A stretch of 64,000 nt of DNA from NCBI RefSeq assembly GCF_001317345.1, contig NZ_JXCG01000006.1, positions 62,001-126,000 on the forward strand. The letters run 5' to 3'. Below the pieces are notes generated by a model. That model saw only the letters and a list, made by a program, of their open reading frames with translations, ran no database searches and was not told where the DNA came from. Both the position numbers and the translations under genes were made by a program. Source of the DNA: Thermococcus sp. EP1. GTDB taxonomy: Archaea; Methanobacteriota_B; Thermococci; Thermococcales; Thermococcaceae. Shown piece by piece: positions 1 to 8,880 of the stretch. Position 1 is the stretch's first letter. Every line of letters starts with the position of its first letter.

Positions 1-284
1 GAGCAAAACTAGTTGAAAAAGTTAGAAGAACTAGGGTATTGGGAGCCATTGCGATAGAGTTGGCATATCTTGCTAGAGGCTCTCTTGATGGGGTTGTAGA
101 CATAAGAAACTATGTTAGGCCCACTGATATAGCTGCCGGTTACATAATCGCAAAGGAAGCCGGAGCCATTATAACCGACGACAGTGGGGAAGAAATTAGA
201 TTTGATCTTAGTGCATCAGAGAAGTTGAATATAATAGCTGTAAATGACAAAAGACTTCTCAAATTGATACTCGAAGAGATCTAA
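1..284 (+). CDS. Inositol monophosphatase/fructose-1,6-bisphosphatase family protein, C-terminal part
   Basis: The reading frame is open from base 3, so the gene begins upstream of the window and only about 93 C-terminal residues are seen. The segment RTRVLGAIAIELAYLARGS followed by LDGVVDIR and RPTDIAAG matches the C-terminal half of archaeal IMPase/FBPase-type sugar phosphatases. The Asp of PTDIAAG corresponds to the third metal-binding aspartate of the family (WDxAAG in bacterial and eukaryotic members). Archaeal members are Mg-dependent and often act on both inositol-1-phosphate and fructose-1,6-bisphosphate. The N-terminal metal-binding motifs lie outside the window, so substrate cannot be judged. 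Confidence 0.85.
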   Translation, partial: AKLVEKVRRTRVLGAIAIELAYLARGSLDGVVDIRNYVRPTDIAAGYIIAKEAGAIITDDSGEEIRFDLSASEKLNIIAVNDKRLLKLILEEI

Positions 285-518
285 CTTACACTGAAAATGA
301 AAAACAAAAAAGTACTCAGCTCTCCCAAATCCCGTAGTTCCTTCTCATCAAACTCATAGTTAGTTAAAACGAATTGCAAGAATCACTTAGAAATATTTGA
401 ATATTTGACAAGTATTACCCCATTAATATGAAAAGTATCTCCTCTAAAATAATTATAATGTGATCAAATCATTAGACTAAAAATATAAGAAAAACAGAAG
501 ATTCAAACGGGCGAAAGA
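285..518. other. Intergenic stretch, no convincing gene
   Basis: This AT-rich stretch separates the phosphatase-like gene from tRNA-Met. On the minus strand a stop-bounded frame ending at base 281 reads FDEKELRDLGELS and then a hydrophobic tail; it has no start codon and no Shine-Dalgarno. It could be a decayed gene end, but I cannot assign it to a family. Confidence 0.35.
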
Positions 519-528
519 TTTAAAAATA
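519..528 (+). promoter_or_regulatory. TATA box of tRNA-Met
   Basis: The sequence TTTAAAAATA, preceded by the purine-rich CGAAAGA resembling a BRE, lies about 30 nt before the first base of the mature tRNA, which is the normal archaeal promoter spacing. Confidence 0.65.
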
Positions 529-554
529 AATCACAAAGAGGTATATGCGGAAGT

Positions 555-662
555 GCCGGGGTGGCTCAGCCTGGTCAGAGCGCCCGGCTCATAGGGCCGC
601 TCCCTCTTGGGGGAGCCTGAGAAACCGGGAGGTCGCGGGTTCAAAGCCCGCCCCCGGCACCA
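555..662 (+). tRNA. Elongator tRNA-Met (CAT) with a 30-nt intron
   Basis: The acceptor stem GCCGGGG pairs with CCCCGGC before A73, and CCA is encoded (660-662). The D stem is GCTC/GAGC, the anticodon stem CCCGG/CCGGG, and the T arm GCGGG TTCAAAG CCCGC. The anticodon CAT is at 590-592. The loop is interrupted after position 37 by an intron at 594-623, which carries its own GCTCCC/GGGAGC stem and can form the bulge-helix-bulge cut by the archaeal splicing endonuclease. Splicing restores the loop CUCAUAA. The acceptor sequence fits elongator Met rather than initiator or Ile2. Confidence 0.95.
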
Positions 663-687
663 TTAAAAGTCTTTTCTAGGTGTTACA

Positions 688-1131
688 ATGTTGCTCACAA
701 ACCACGCAAAAGAAAGGATCATTAAAAGACTTTCAAAACGACGGAGGCTCGACCTAGTTTACTCCTCCATTTTAAAGTTTCTAGAAAGTGCAAACGAAAT
801 AAAGATAAACGAAAAGATTATCATTTTTACTGATGGGAAGAAGTCTCTCGTGTGCACTAAATTGCCCTCCAAGATTTTAACTAAGAATGAAGCCGAGAAA
901 ATAAAGAAAATAGAAGATAGTTATGAGTGCATTTTCTGGGGAAAAGAAAGGTTTGCTCGTGTCACAACCCCAAAAAAGTTCCTAAATAGTATCACAGAAG
1001 AGGGATTTTATTTCTATCTCAATCGAGAGAAAAAAGTCCTTTATATCGGAAACATTCAACCACTATTAGCTATAACACTTAGACCAGCAAAAAAAGAGGA
1101 GAGAAACCTATTTATAAATCTCAAAACATGA
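688..1131 (+). CDS. Conserved hypothetical protein, 147 aa
   Basis: This soluble, basic protein has no transmembrane segment or motif that I recognise. The N-terminus is Lys/Arg-rich (KRLSKRRR around residues 13-20) with an alpha/beta-looking remainder. An AGGTG Shine-Dalgarno precedes the ATG by a few bases. It begins only 25 nt after tRNA-Met, so read-through from the tRNA promoter is possible. It converges on scpA with an 8-nt gap. Base composition and codon use resemble the neighbours, so I consider it a real Thermococcales gene of unknown function. Confidence 0.7.
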   Translation: MLLTNHAKERIIKRLSKRRRLDLVYSSILKFLESANEIKINEKIIIFTDGKKSLVCTKLPSKILTKNEAEKIKKIEDSYECIFWGKERFARVTTPKKFLNSITEEGFYFYLNREKKVLYIGNIQPLLAITLRPAKKEERNLFINLKT

Positions 1132-1139
1132 TGAAATCC

Positions 1140-1799
1140 TCAGTTCCCTATAGGTACCACAAATATCTCTCCAAATGGTTCTTCCTGAATGAGCTCTATT
1201 TTCCCCATATTTGCCAAAAACAAGAGATACAGAAAAGTCCTTGCCACTATTTTGGGGCTAGGATCAAATATAAGCTCCCAAAAAGTTATTTTGTCCTTAG
1301 TATTATTGTAGAGCTCTTTCACTATTTCATACAGCTTATTAACATGCTTTTCAATGTCCACACGAAAATCATCGACAACGAATATTTCTTCTTCAATTTG
1401 TACTTTCTTTTTCTTTTTGGGTTTCCTTTTCTCAGTCTCTTCAAGGGCATCCATTAAAGCCTCTATTAAATCATCCAGAGTATAATACCTTTCCGCTCTC
1501 CTAAGAGGTGGAATGTATGGATCAACATCTACCCTTATCCTTTCCTCTTCCTTCTGTTCCTCTTCTTCTTCATCCTTGGCATAGAGCAGGGCCTCAGTTT
1601 TCATTCTAAGGAGAACAGAGGCCGCTAGAATGGCCCTTGCTGAGATTCTCAAATCTAAGTCTCGCATTTCTCTTATACGTTCAATGTATTTCTCGGTAAT
1701 ATCCACTATATCAATGTTCCACGGGTCAACTTTACCCATAGTGACAAGTTGCAAGAGTATATCAATCGGAGTTATTTCTTCTTCTCTTCTATATTCCAT
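1140..1799 (-). CDS. scpA: Segregation and condensation protein A (kleisin)
   Basis: The 219-residue protein has the ScpA layout: an N-terminal helical domain that contacts SMC (ITPIDILLQLVTMGKVDPWNI, read as residues 9-29 in two parts), an acidic and lysine-rich linker (residues 90-150), and a C-terminal winged-helix-like part. The N-terminal pattern L-V-x-x-G-K-V-D-P-W-x-I-D-I is typical of ScpA. As the kleisin it bridges the SMC heads and, with ScpB, forms the archaeal condensin complex. It lies 10 nt downstream of smc and is preceded by AGGTGA, so the two are almost certainly one transcript. scpB lies about 15 kb away. Confidence 0.95.
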   Translation of the reverse strand: MEYRREEEITPIDILLQLVTMGKVDPWNIDIVDITEKYIERIREMRDLDLRISARAILAASVLLRMKTEALLYAKDEEEEEQKEEERIRVDVDPYIPPLRRAERYYTLDDLIEALMDALEETEKRKPKKKKKVQIEEEIFVVDDFRVDIEKHVNKLYEIVKELYNNTKDKITFWELIFDPSPKIVARTFLYLLFLANMGKIELIQEEPFGEIFVVPIGN

Positions 1800-1809
1800 C
1801 TTATTTCAC

Positions 1810-4800
1810 CTACAAACCAAGGGCATTTGCATTTTTTGCCCTTGCTTTCTCCAGGTACTGCATGGCCTTTTCAAGGCTTAAACTGACAACCCTTGAAACT
1901 CCTCTACGCATTGAGACACCAATTATTTTATCAGCGTTCGACATCATGACATCTCTCAATGTAATAACTATGAACTGACTATCTTTTGAAGCTTCCTTTA
2001 TTAAATCCGCTACTCTTTTGACGTTTGCATCGTCAAGGTGAGCGTCAATCTCATCAAAGAGATAGAATGGAGCTGGTTTAAAGTGCTGTATAGCAAAGAC
2101 AAAGGCCAATGCAGTTAATGCCTTTTCTCCACCACTCATAGCTTCGATTCTCTTTACTTCCTTTCCAGCTGGCTTTGCTTCTATGTCCAAACCTCCACTA
2201 AATGGATCCTCTTCATTCTCAAGGACAAGCTTTGCCTCTCCTCCTGGAGAAAGTTTTGCAAAAAGCTCTGAAAAGTTCTTCGCTATTGCATTTAGTGTTT
2301 GCATAAATACATTCTTCTTTTGGCTCTCTATTTCATTTATGAACTCAACAATACTCTCTTTCTCAGCTTCAAGCCGTTCTCTCTTTGACTTAAGCTCTAG
2401 ATATCTCCTCTCAACGACTTCATAATCCTCAATGGCTTTCATGTTCACTGGTTCAAGTTTCCTAATCTCATCTTCCATTTGTTCAATCTCTTCCCTAAGC
2501 TTTTCAAGATCCTCTGGTATTTCTTTAACAACTTTAACGTCGTGATGTTTCAATTCACTGGTCTTTTCTTTAAGTTGTGCCTCATATTGGGCCATTCTTA
2601 TTTTAATAGAATTAGCTTCTAACCTAAGTTTTTGTAGGACATCTCTCAACTTCTCTTTTTCTTCTCTCATTTGAGAGATCTCTTCTCTAAGTTTCTCTCT
2701 CTCATCTCTTAGGGATTTAAGCTCGTCTTTTACTTCCTGCTCTTTCTCTTGAAGTTCTTTAAGCCGCTCTTGTAGTGACTTAATATCCTCTTCATTCTGC
2801 ACAATGCTAGCTTTGAAAGCGTTTATCCTGTTGATAAGTCCTTCAATTTCTTCCTCAAGATCTGCTTTTCTTGGGATAAGCTCATCGTTGATTCTTATAT
2901 CGAGATTCTCAAGCCTTGACTCTATTTTGCTGAGTTCTTCTCTAAGACCACTTATTTCATGTTCAACTTCTCTTATCTTCTGGTTGAGTTCTCTAGCTTC
3001 TGGATTATCTAATGCTTTTCTAAGCTTATTCCTCATCTTTTCAAGTCTCTCTATTCTTCCACTGAGTTTTGCAAGATCACCTTTTGTCTGATGGATCCGT
3101 TCTTCCAATTCTTTTAATCTCCGTTCTCCCATCTCAATTTCTTCTTTCAAACCTTTATCTTCATTTAAGAATCTCTCCATGTCTTTCTGTAACATTTGCA
3201 AGTCCTTAGACACATCACTCTTTTTCATTCTAAGTTCAAATAGTTCTCTCTCCAATCCTCTTTGCTCAAGCTTTAGAGCATTTATTTTAGATTCAAGTTG
3301 TTCTTTCTCCCTCTCACGTGCTTCTAATGCCATTCGTATCTCATCAGTGTTAACAGCAAGCTTCGTTCTTGGTCGGTAATATCCTCCAACAATAGCACCA
3401 CTTCTCTCTAAAAGCTCCCCTTCAAGAGTGACCATTCTAACTTTACCAATACCTACCTCTCTCGCCTCGTCCATATCATTAACTATCAATGTATCTCCAA
3501 CGGCAAATGAAACAGCATTCCTAAACTGTGGATCATATTCAATAACATCCATGACTGGAATCCCTTTAGAAGTACCATTCAGTTTTCTTGGCCTTATTTT
3601 ATTAAGAGGTAAAAATGTCAATCTTCCCAGCTTATTCCGTTTTAAGAAGTTTATAGCCTTTTCAGCTACTTTATCATCTTTTACCACAACATTATCAGCG
3701 TGTGAACCTAAAGCAACTTCTACGGCTGTAAGATAGGTATCATCCCTAACCTTAATGAGCTCAGCCAAGGAACCATAAATTCCAGGGATATTGGCTTTTT
3801 TAAGAGCTTCAAGTGTTCTATTTTGACTGATTTCCTTTCGGGCCTCGGCCTTGATGAGTTCTTCGTTGAGCTTTTTGATCTCAGGAGTTATTTTTTCTAA
3901 TTTCCTTTGAGCCTCTTCTAGTTCTTTTTCGATTTTTCGTACTCTTGCACCAGCTCTTTCTATCTTCGACTCTATCTCTGAAAGTTCAGATTTCTTAGAA
4001 TTTATTTCCTCTTTGAGCTCTTCAATTTTATTCTTCAGAACAAGTCTTCTAGTGGAATTCTGGGAATTCTTAGTTTTAATTCTTTCTATCTCTTCTGTCA
4101 TTTTTGTAATTTCACTTTCTTTGAAATATTGTTCTTTCTTTGCATTCTCAAGATCCTCTTCAACCTTATCTAGCTCTTGCTTTGCAATAGTGAAGTTTTT
4201 ATCTATTTCAGCGAGCTTTAGTATTAGTTCATTTCTCTCTTTCTCCTTTTTCTGAATCTCACCAAGAAGTTTTTCTCTCCTTTTCTTCCATCTCTCAATA
4301 GCGGATTTACCTTTTTCAATTTCCTCGGAAACAGTTTTCAATTCCTCTTTCACTTTTGTAAGGCGCCTTTTGCTCTCATTTATCTCCTTGCGAGCAAGCT
4401 CTATGTTCTTTTTAGCTAGCTCTATTTGAGAAGTGACCTCGCTTATCTTTTTCGTGACATCAAGTATTCCATCTTCACTTTTCTCTTCAAGCTCCCTTTC
4501 CACCTGACTCAGAGTTTTCTCCTTCTCAAGTATTGTTTTTGCAATCTTCTCCAGTTCTTTGTTTATACGCTCTATTTCAGACTCTATCTCTTTGTCTCTC
4601 TCTTGACTTGTAGCAATAAGATTTTCCAATCTCTTAACCTCCCCCACAAGGAGGGTGGTCTTTGCAATTTCAAGTTTCTCTTTTAAGTCAAGGTACCTCA
4701 ACGCATCATTTCTTTCTTTTTCAAGCTTATCAAGTTGTGTCTTAACCTCTCTAATTAAAAGGTCGACTCTTGCCAGATTTTCCTCTGCTTGCTTAAGTTC

Positions 4801-5343
4801 TTCCATTGCCTTTTTCTTTTTCTCATCATATTCAGCTATCCCCGAGATTTCATCTATTATCATTCTCCTTTCTGTGGGACTCATTTTGATGAACTTAGTT
4901 ATGTCTCCCTGAAGAACAAGATTGTATCCATCTGGAGATATCATGGCTGCACTTAGAACATCAAGAATATCACTCCTGCTTGTCCTTTTCCCATTTAACC
5001 AATAAGCACTCCTACCATCAGGATAAACCCGTCTTTTAATTACTACCTCATCCTCATCTATTGGAAATCCACGATCTTCATTGTTAAAGTACATTGCAAC
5101 TTCAGCATATTTAGCTGGAGGTTCGTCCTTAGTTCCAGCGAAGATTAAATCCCCAATCCTAGTCGCACGCATGGCCTTTGCAGATAACCCACCAAGGACA
5201 AAGAGAATAGCATCACCAATATTGCTCTTCCCACTCCCATTAGCTCCCACTATAGCTGTAAATCCACGAGAAAAAGGAACTACGATTTTTCTACTTCCAT
5301 ATGATTTGAAACCCTTCATTTCAAGCTTCTCTACATAGGGCAT
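1810..5343 (-). CDS. smc: Chromosome segregation protein SMC
   Basis: The 1177-residue protein is full length for a Thermococcales SMC. It has an N-terminal Walker A GANGSGKS at residues 33-40, a long coiled coil, a hinge around residues 515-665, a second coiled coil, and a C-terminal head with the signature MSGGEKALTAL and Walker B YLFDEIDAHLDD. The dimer folds at the hinge, and its heads bind ATP and ScpA to organise and segregate the chromosome. I chose the ATG giving MPYVEKLEMKGFKS because AGGTG lies 6 nt upstream; an in-frame start three codons earlier lacks one. It is the first gene of an smc-scpA unit. Confidence 0.98.
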   Translation of the reverse strand: MPYVEKLEMKGFKSYGSRKIVVPFSRGFTAIVGANGSGKSNIGDAILFVLGGLSAKAMRATRIGDLIFAGTKDEPPAKYAEVAMYFNNEDRGFPIDEDEVVIKRRVYPDGRSAYWLNGKRTSRSDILDVLSAAMISPDGYNLVLQGDITKFIKMSPTERRMIIDEISGIAEYDEKKKKAMEELKQAEENLARVDLLIREVKTQLDKLEKERNDALRYLDLKEKLEIAKTTLLVGEVKRLENLIATSQERDKEIESEIERINKELEKIAKTILEKEKTLSQVERELEEKSEDGILDVTKKISEVTSQIELAKKNIELARKEINESKRRLTKVKEELKTVSEEIEKGKSAIERWKKRREKLLGEIQKKEKERNELILKLAEIDKNFTIAKQELDKVEEDLENAKKEQYFKESEITKMTEEIERIKTKNSQNSTRRLVLKNKIEELKEEINSKKSELSEIESKIERAGARVRKIEKELEEAQRKLEKITPEIKKLNEELIKAEARKEISQNRTLEALKKANIPGIYGSLAELIKVRDDTYLTAVEVALGSHADNVVVKDDKVAEKAINFLKRNKLGRLTFLPLNKIRPRKLNGTSKGIPVMDVIEYDPQFRNAVSFAVGDTLIVNDMDEAREVGIGKVRMVTLEGELLERSGAIVGGYYRPRTKLAVNTDEIRMALEAREREKEQLESKINALKLEQRGLERELFELRMKKSDVSKDLQMLQKDMERFLNEDKGLKEEIEMGERRLKELEERIHQTKGDLAKLSGRIERLEKMRNKLRKALDNPEARELNQKIREVEHEISGLREELSKIESRLENLDIRINDELIPRKADLEEEIEGLINRINAFKASIVQNEEDIKSLQERLKELQEKEQEVKDELKSLRDEREKLREEISQMREEKEKLRDVLQKLRLEANSIKIRMAQYEAQLKEKTSELKHHDVKVVKEIPEDLEKLREEIEQMEDEIRKLEPVNMKAIEDYEVVERRYLELKSKRERLEAEKESIVEFINEIESQKKNVFMQTLNAIAKNFSELFAKLSPGGEAKLVLENEEDPFSGGLDIEAKPAGKEVKRIEAMSGGEKALTALAFVFAIQHFKPAPFYLFDEIDAHLDDANVKRVADLIKEASKDSQFIVITLRDVMMSNADKIIGVSMRRGVSRVVSLSLEKAMQYLEKARAKNANALGL

Positions 5344-5408
5344 ATTTAACACCTGAGCGAAATTAAGGTGAAATATAGTTATATATCTTTCCCATTAGAG
5401 CGGGATTA

Positions 5409-5813
5409 CTAAACTATGCCCTCAAGCTCTAAAATCTTCTTCTGACGTAGATATATTACGGGAATGCCATTTTCGCGAAGCCTTTTCTTTAAAGCCTTAT
5501 CATTAGTGCATACAATCACATTTGGCATATTTAACGCAAATTCCAATATTTGTTGATCTATAGGTTTCTCTCCAAACCTACCGATTTCAAGTGTAATAAA
5601 CTTTTCGGCCAGCTTCTTGGCCATCCTAACTGCCATAAGGTCTCTTCCCTTAACTTTACGCTCTATCAAATCTAGCTCATTAAGAACGACATTTGGGATA
5701 GCAATCTCAAAATTTACGTCAAGAATACGTTGGAGTTCACCCACTATATCAACTCCGAATTGCCCTGGAACTAAGAGAAAATTTGTATCCGGCACTACAA
5801 TCCACTTTCTCAT
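5409..5813 (-). CDS. PIN-domain nuclease, Fcf1/Utp24-like
   Basis: The protein of about 134 residues is a single PIN domain. PDTNFLL near the N-terminus holds the first catalytic Asp, NELD the conserved Glu/Asp pair, and VIVCTNDKALKKRL the late Asp cluster. Single-domain archaeal PIN proteins of this type resemble the Fcf1/Utp24 family that cleaves pre-rRNA, as well as VapC toxins. No antitoxin gene is adjacent, and the gene sits directly behind aIF2-gamma, so an RNA-processing role fits better. GGTGG precedes the chosen ATG by 5 nt; an in-frame ATG four codons upstream is less well placed. Confidence 0.85.
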   Translation of the reverse strand: MRKWIVVPDTNFLLVPGQFGVDIVGELQRILDVNFEIAIPNVVLNELDLIERKVKGRDLMAVRMAKKLAEKFITLEIGRFGEKPIDQQILEFALNMPNVIVCTNDKALKKRLRENGIPVIYLRQKKILELEGIV

Positions 5814-5847
5814 GAAGTCCACCATTAAAAATTGAAAAATAAAGTTA

Positions 5848-7080
5848 TTACTCCCTTATGAAGCCATAACCAATAAGCCTCCACCTTGAACCTACTTGTC
5901 TACTTATAGCAACCCTCTCTCCAGGCTCTGCACATATTGGTATCTGAAGTTTTAATTCTATCTCATCCTTGCCCAATCCTGTAACTAGACCCATTGTTCT
6001 AGCTGTTCCCACATTTAATAAGAGCACTTCTCTTCTTTTTATTGGTTCCACTCTAAGTTCTTCCTCGGTTCCTACAACCCTCTCTAACAAGTGAACCTCT
6101 AAACGAAGCTCTTGCCATACAGGTGGAAGATTCCCAGGTTTTCCTACAACATTGCCGGCCATAAGATCTCCCTTCGTGAGAAACGGATCCAATTTAGTTC
6201 CAACACCCACTAATCCACCTGGATACGCCTCTTCTACGAACCTACCACCAGCTTGGAGCGATACAATTTCTGTTGTTATTGGTTCATACTTTATTCTACC
6301 ATGTTCTTCATAGGGGACTCCTGGTCTTATTTCAATTTCATCTCCAACTTGTAACTTTCCTTGAATAATTGATCCTCCAATAACTCCACCCACAAGTTTC
6401 TCTGGGGTCGTTCCTGGTTTGTTAACATCAAAACTTCTCAGAACAAGCATCCTAGGAGGTTTATTTGGATCTCTCTTGGGCGTTGAGATTACATCCTCTA
6501 TTGCGTTTAATAAAATATCAACGTTAGCACCATGAAGGGCCGATATCGGAATTATCGGAGCATTCTCAGCTACGGTACCTTTAACAAACTCTTTAATTTG
6601 CTCATAGTTTTCTATAGCCTGCTCTTTTTTAACAAGCTCTATTTTGTTTTGGGCAATTATTATATTTTTATTGCCCACTATCTGAAGGGCCATCAAATGT
6701 TCTCTTGTTTGTGGTCGTGGACATGGTTCATTTGCAGCAATAACTAAAATGGCCCCATCCATTAAAGAAGCACCCGCAAGCATAGTAGTCATCAAAGCCT
6801 CGTGACCTGGAGAATCAATAAACGAAACCCTTCTTTCAAATTCAGTTTCAGCACCACAATACGGACACTTTGGAGAAGTTGAATATTTGCCACAGCTCGG
6901 GCATTTTCTTATTTCAGCGTCGGCAAATCCTATTTTAATTGTAATACCCCTTCTAAGTTCTTCACTATGAGTATCTGTCCAAATGCCAGTTAGGGCCCTC
7001 GTCAATGTAGTCTTACCATGATCAACGTGACCTACCATACCAATATTAACCTCGGCTTGCTTAAACTTTTTCTTCGCCAT
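5848..7080 (-). CDS. eif2g: Translation initiation factor aIF2, gamma subunit
   Basis: This translational GTPase of 410 residues carries the initiator Met-tRNA to the small ribosomal subunit as part of aIF2. The G1 motif GHVDHGKT is at residues 17-24. The insertion [17 protein letters not shown] is the characteristic zinc knuckle, and DSPGHE is G3. The G4 motif reads NKIE, as usual in e/aIF2-gamma. The two C-terminal beta-barrel domains are present. The start is the ATG before [11 protein letters not shown] because GGAGGCGAGG precedes it; an upstream in-frame GTG has no Shine-Dalgarno and would make the protein longer than normal. The PIN gene follows after 34 nt. Confidence 0.97.
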   Translation of the reverse strand: MAKKKFKQAEVNIGMVGHVDHGKTTLTRALTGIWTDTHSEELRRGITIKIGFADAEIRKCPSCGKYSTSPKCPYCGAETEFERRVSFIDSPGHEALMTTMLAGASLMDGAILVIAANEPCPRPQTREHLMALQIVGNKNIIIAQNKIELVKKEQAIENYEQIKEFVKGTVAENAPIIPISALHGANVDILLNAIEDVISTPKRDPNKPPRMLVLRSFDVNKPGTTPEKLVGGVIGGSIIQGKLQVGDEIEIRPGVPYEEHGRIKYEPITTEIVSLQAGGRFVEEAYPGGLVGVGTKLDPFLTKGDLMAGNVVGKPGNLPPVWQELRLEVHLLERVVGTEEELRVEPIKRREVLLLNVGTARTMGLVTGLGKDEIELKLQIPICAEPGERVAISRQVGSRWRLIGYGFIRE

Positions 7081-7185
7081 TTCCCTCGCCTCCAAAAGTA
7101 AGGATTCATTCTCCCTTATTAACCTTGCCACAAGAGCTTTTAAAATTAATCGATGGAACAGAAATTAAATAAAAGGGAGAAAACC

Positions 7186-7566
7186 TCATGGATACACTAT
7201 TTTAACGTTTATTTGGGCAATTTCATGGCTTATTGTATTGCCCCTAACAGTCTTCTTCCTTCTTTCCCCTCTTTCTTGAGGTCTGAATCCAGGCCCTCTT
7301 GAGAGGAGTATTCTAACTCTTCTTGGACCATGAACATCTGGTCTCATTGGAAATCCATCTTTATCTGTCCCGCCAGTTATTTTGAGCTTAACCTCAGCAG
7401 GAATTTCATTCCCAAAGATTTCACTCAAATTAAGCCCAAGCTCTTTTGGTTCAATTTCGTCTCCTATTCTTAATCCTATAAGCTTCTCTGCTTCCGCTCC
7501 GGTAATCTCAACTTGTTTTGCGACTCCACTTTTTGTGTCAGATATTACAAGCTTGAATGTGGCCAT
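7186..7566 (-). CDS. rps6e: 30S ribosomal protein S6e
   Basis: The 126-residue protein matches archaeal S6e, which is confined to archaea and eukaryotes. [24 protein letters not shown] sequence in the middle ([17 protein letters not shown]) is the family hallmark, followed by the basic segment [10 protein letters not shown]. The Shine-Dalgarno GGTGGGAGG precedes ATG. It is the promoter-proximal gene of the S6e, aIF2-gamma and PIN group, all read in the same direction. Confidence 0.97.
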   Translation of the reverse strand: MATFKLVISDTKSGVAKQVEITGAEAEKLIGLRIGDEIEPKELGLNLSEIFGNEIPAEVKLKITGGTDKDGFPMRPDVHGPRRVRILLSRGPGFRPQERGERRKKTVRGNTISHEIAQINVKIVYP

Positions 7567-7638
7567 TTCCTCCCACCTCCACGTTCATTAGCGGGATTCA
7601 TTGGGTAAACCCCTTGTCCACCATGGGCTAAGTAACTT

Positions 7639-7646
7639 TATTTAAA
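7639..7646 (-). promoter_or_regulatory. TATA box for rps6e operon
   Basis: On the minus strand TTTAAATA lies about 75 nt upstream of the S6e start, embedded in CCTTTTTAAATAAAG. Predicted transcription begins near 7614, giving a leader of about 45 nt that contains the GGAGGTGGGAGG ribosome-binding region. Confidence 0.6.
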
Positions 7647-7650
7647 AAGG

Positions 7651-7885
7651 TTTCTTTGAGTTAGTTCTGTTAGCTTATTGTTGAGAGAAAGTTCACAAAA
7701 ATGCAAAATCTATAAGAATTTTCACTGAGAGTAAGCAAACCGCGCGCGCACTATTAGGTGATGTTGTTTTAAATCTCCCCCGTATGGCGAATACTATCAT
7801 CTTAGGATCAAATACTCACATCTTCTTCGTCTCTTATACCCTTTACTTTTGGAAGGCTTGCTGCTCACGAAGGGGAAAATGGCAG
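7651..7885. other. Intergenic stretch with no assigned gene
   Basis: This region lies between the rps6e promoter and the end of the split permease. It contains an alternating CG tract (7741-7748), unusual in this AT-rich DNA. Short reading frames of about 40 codons overlap the permease 3' end and have no coding character. I see no tRNA-like or guide-RNA structure. Confidence 0.4.
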
Positions 7886-8401
7886 TTATTTTTTATCACT
7901 CCATTCGATTAGTTTTTCTATAAACACTCCCATAATGACTACAAAGATAATTGTTAAAATGAGCCTTATTGCCATAAATTTTGGTCCAAGAAATTGAAGT
8001 TCTACCATCTCTTGTGGGATTTTTATACATGCCCATGCTGAAAGAAAGATGATGATATTAGATATTTTAGCCCCTTTCTTAAGTAAGGCGGCAGCTATTG
8101 GAAAGGCAATATAAAGGGGACCAGTTGGTAACGTACCAAGGACTATCGCAAAGAGAATACCCTTCATACCAGATGTGCTTCCAAGATATTTCACAACAAT
8201 ATCTTTTGGGATCCATACTGCAAAAAGACCTAATATTATCATCACTGCAGGAAGTATCCACACCATCTCAATAAAAAACTCCCATGATGTACTAATTACC
8301 GCTTCCTTTTTATCTGGAAAAATTGATAGAAGGACTACAAGGATTATTAAAATTAATCCTAACAGGACCCAATCTCGAATCATTTCCCCTTCCTTCTTCA
8401 T
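7886..8401 (-). CDS. ArsP/DUF318-family permease, second half
   Basis: The 171-residue integral membrane protein has about four hydrophobic segments. It resembles one half of the predicted permease family PF03773 (ArsP_1/YraQ), whose usual members carry two such halves in one chain of 300 or more residues. GTLPTGPLYIAFPIAAALLKKG is the counterpart of the pore-region motif in the partner half. A Cys occurs in LSAWACIKIP, a position of interest for metal or metalloid transport. It starts inside the stop codon of the upstream half (ATGA overlap), implying coupled translation and a two-chain permease. Substrate is unknown; family members are linked to organoarsenical or metal efflux. Confidence 0.75.
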   Translation of the reverse strand: MKKEGEMIRDWVLLGLILIILVVLLSIFPDKKEAVISTSWEFFIEMVWILPAVMIILGLFAVWIPKDIVVKYLGSTSGMKGILFAIVLGTLPTGPLYIAFPIAAALLKKGAKISNIIIFLSAWACIKIPQEMVELQFLGPKFMAIRLILTIIFVVIMGVFIEKLIEWSDKK

Positions 8402-8880
8402 AAGATTGCCCCCATAATCAAGGCGATGATAATTGCGATGATAAAACTCAGTCCATTCCGGAGAAACGCTATCCTCTTTCCGAGTTCTTTTATCTCTAAG
8501 GGGAGTGTGACTGTTCCAATCATGGTTAATGTAGTTATAAATGCAGCGACTGCACTAACTGATGCACCATTCTCAAGAAGAGAAGCTGCCAAAGGGAATG
8601 ACAATAAAGCAGGGATGTGCATTAATGCTCCAACTGCACCAACAAGCAATATCCCTCTAATTCCTGATTGTTCACCTATAAATCCTGATATTTGTTCAGG
8701 TGGCACGAATCCGAGAAGTAAACCAATGATAATTATAATTATAAAGATCATCGGAAGCATTCTAATGAAAGATTTCCCGGCTATTTTGAGAGATTGTATG
8801 GCTTTATCCTTGTCTTTAGCAAATGCTATCAAAAGACCAAAGATAGCTATAATATTAATAATGAGTGCAGTGACATTCAT
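8398..8880 (-). CDS. ArsP/DUF318-family permease, first half
   Basis: The 160-residue membrane protein has about five hydrophobic segments and resembles the other half of a PF03773 permease. The segment GALMHIPALLSFPLAASLLENG aligns by eye with the PTGPLYIAFPIAAALLKKG segment of the partner, showing the internal repeat of the family. Its ATG follows directly on the stop of the regulator (TAAATG), and its own end overlaps the next gene by 4 nt. The three genes therefore form one tightly coupled operon of regulator, half-permease and half-permease. Confidence 0.75.
   Translation of the reverse strand: MNVTALIINIIAIFGLLIAFAKDKDKAIQSLKIAGKSFIRMLPMIFIIIIIIGLLLGFVPPEQISGFIGEQSGIRGILLVGAVGALMHIPALLSFPLAASLLENGASVSAVAAFITTLTMIGTVTLPLEIKELGKRIAFLRNGLSFIIAIIIALIMGAIL

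Noticed and set aside
320-365. C/D box-like TGATGA and CTGA on the minus strand
   Set aside because: Spacing of 24 nt, no D' or C' box and no terminal stem; not a guide RNA.
281-385. Minus-strand coding-like fragment ending at base 281
   Set aside because: No start codon or Shine-Dalgarno and only about 33 codons; could be chance. Mentioned as gap content only.
2183-4912. Serine/leucine-rich reading frames opposite smc
   Set aside because: They are antisense shadows of a coiled-coil gene with strong Lys/Glu bias; no ribosome-binding sites.
7741-7750. Alternating CGCGCGCG tract
   Set aside because: Ten bases only; no associated gene or structure. Noted as composition oddity.
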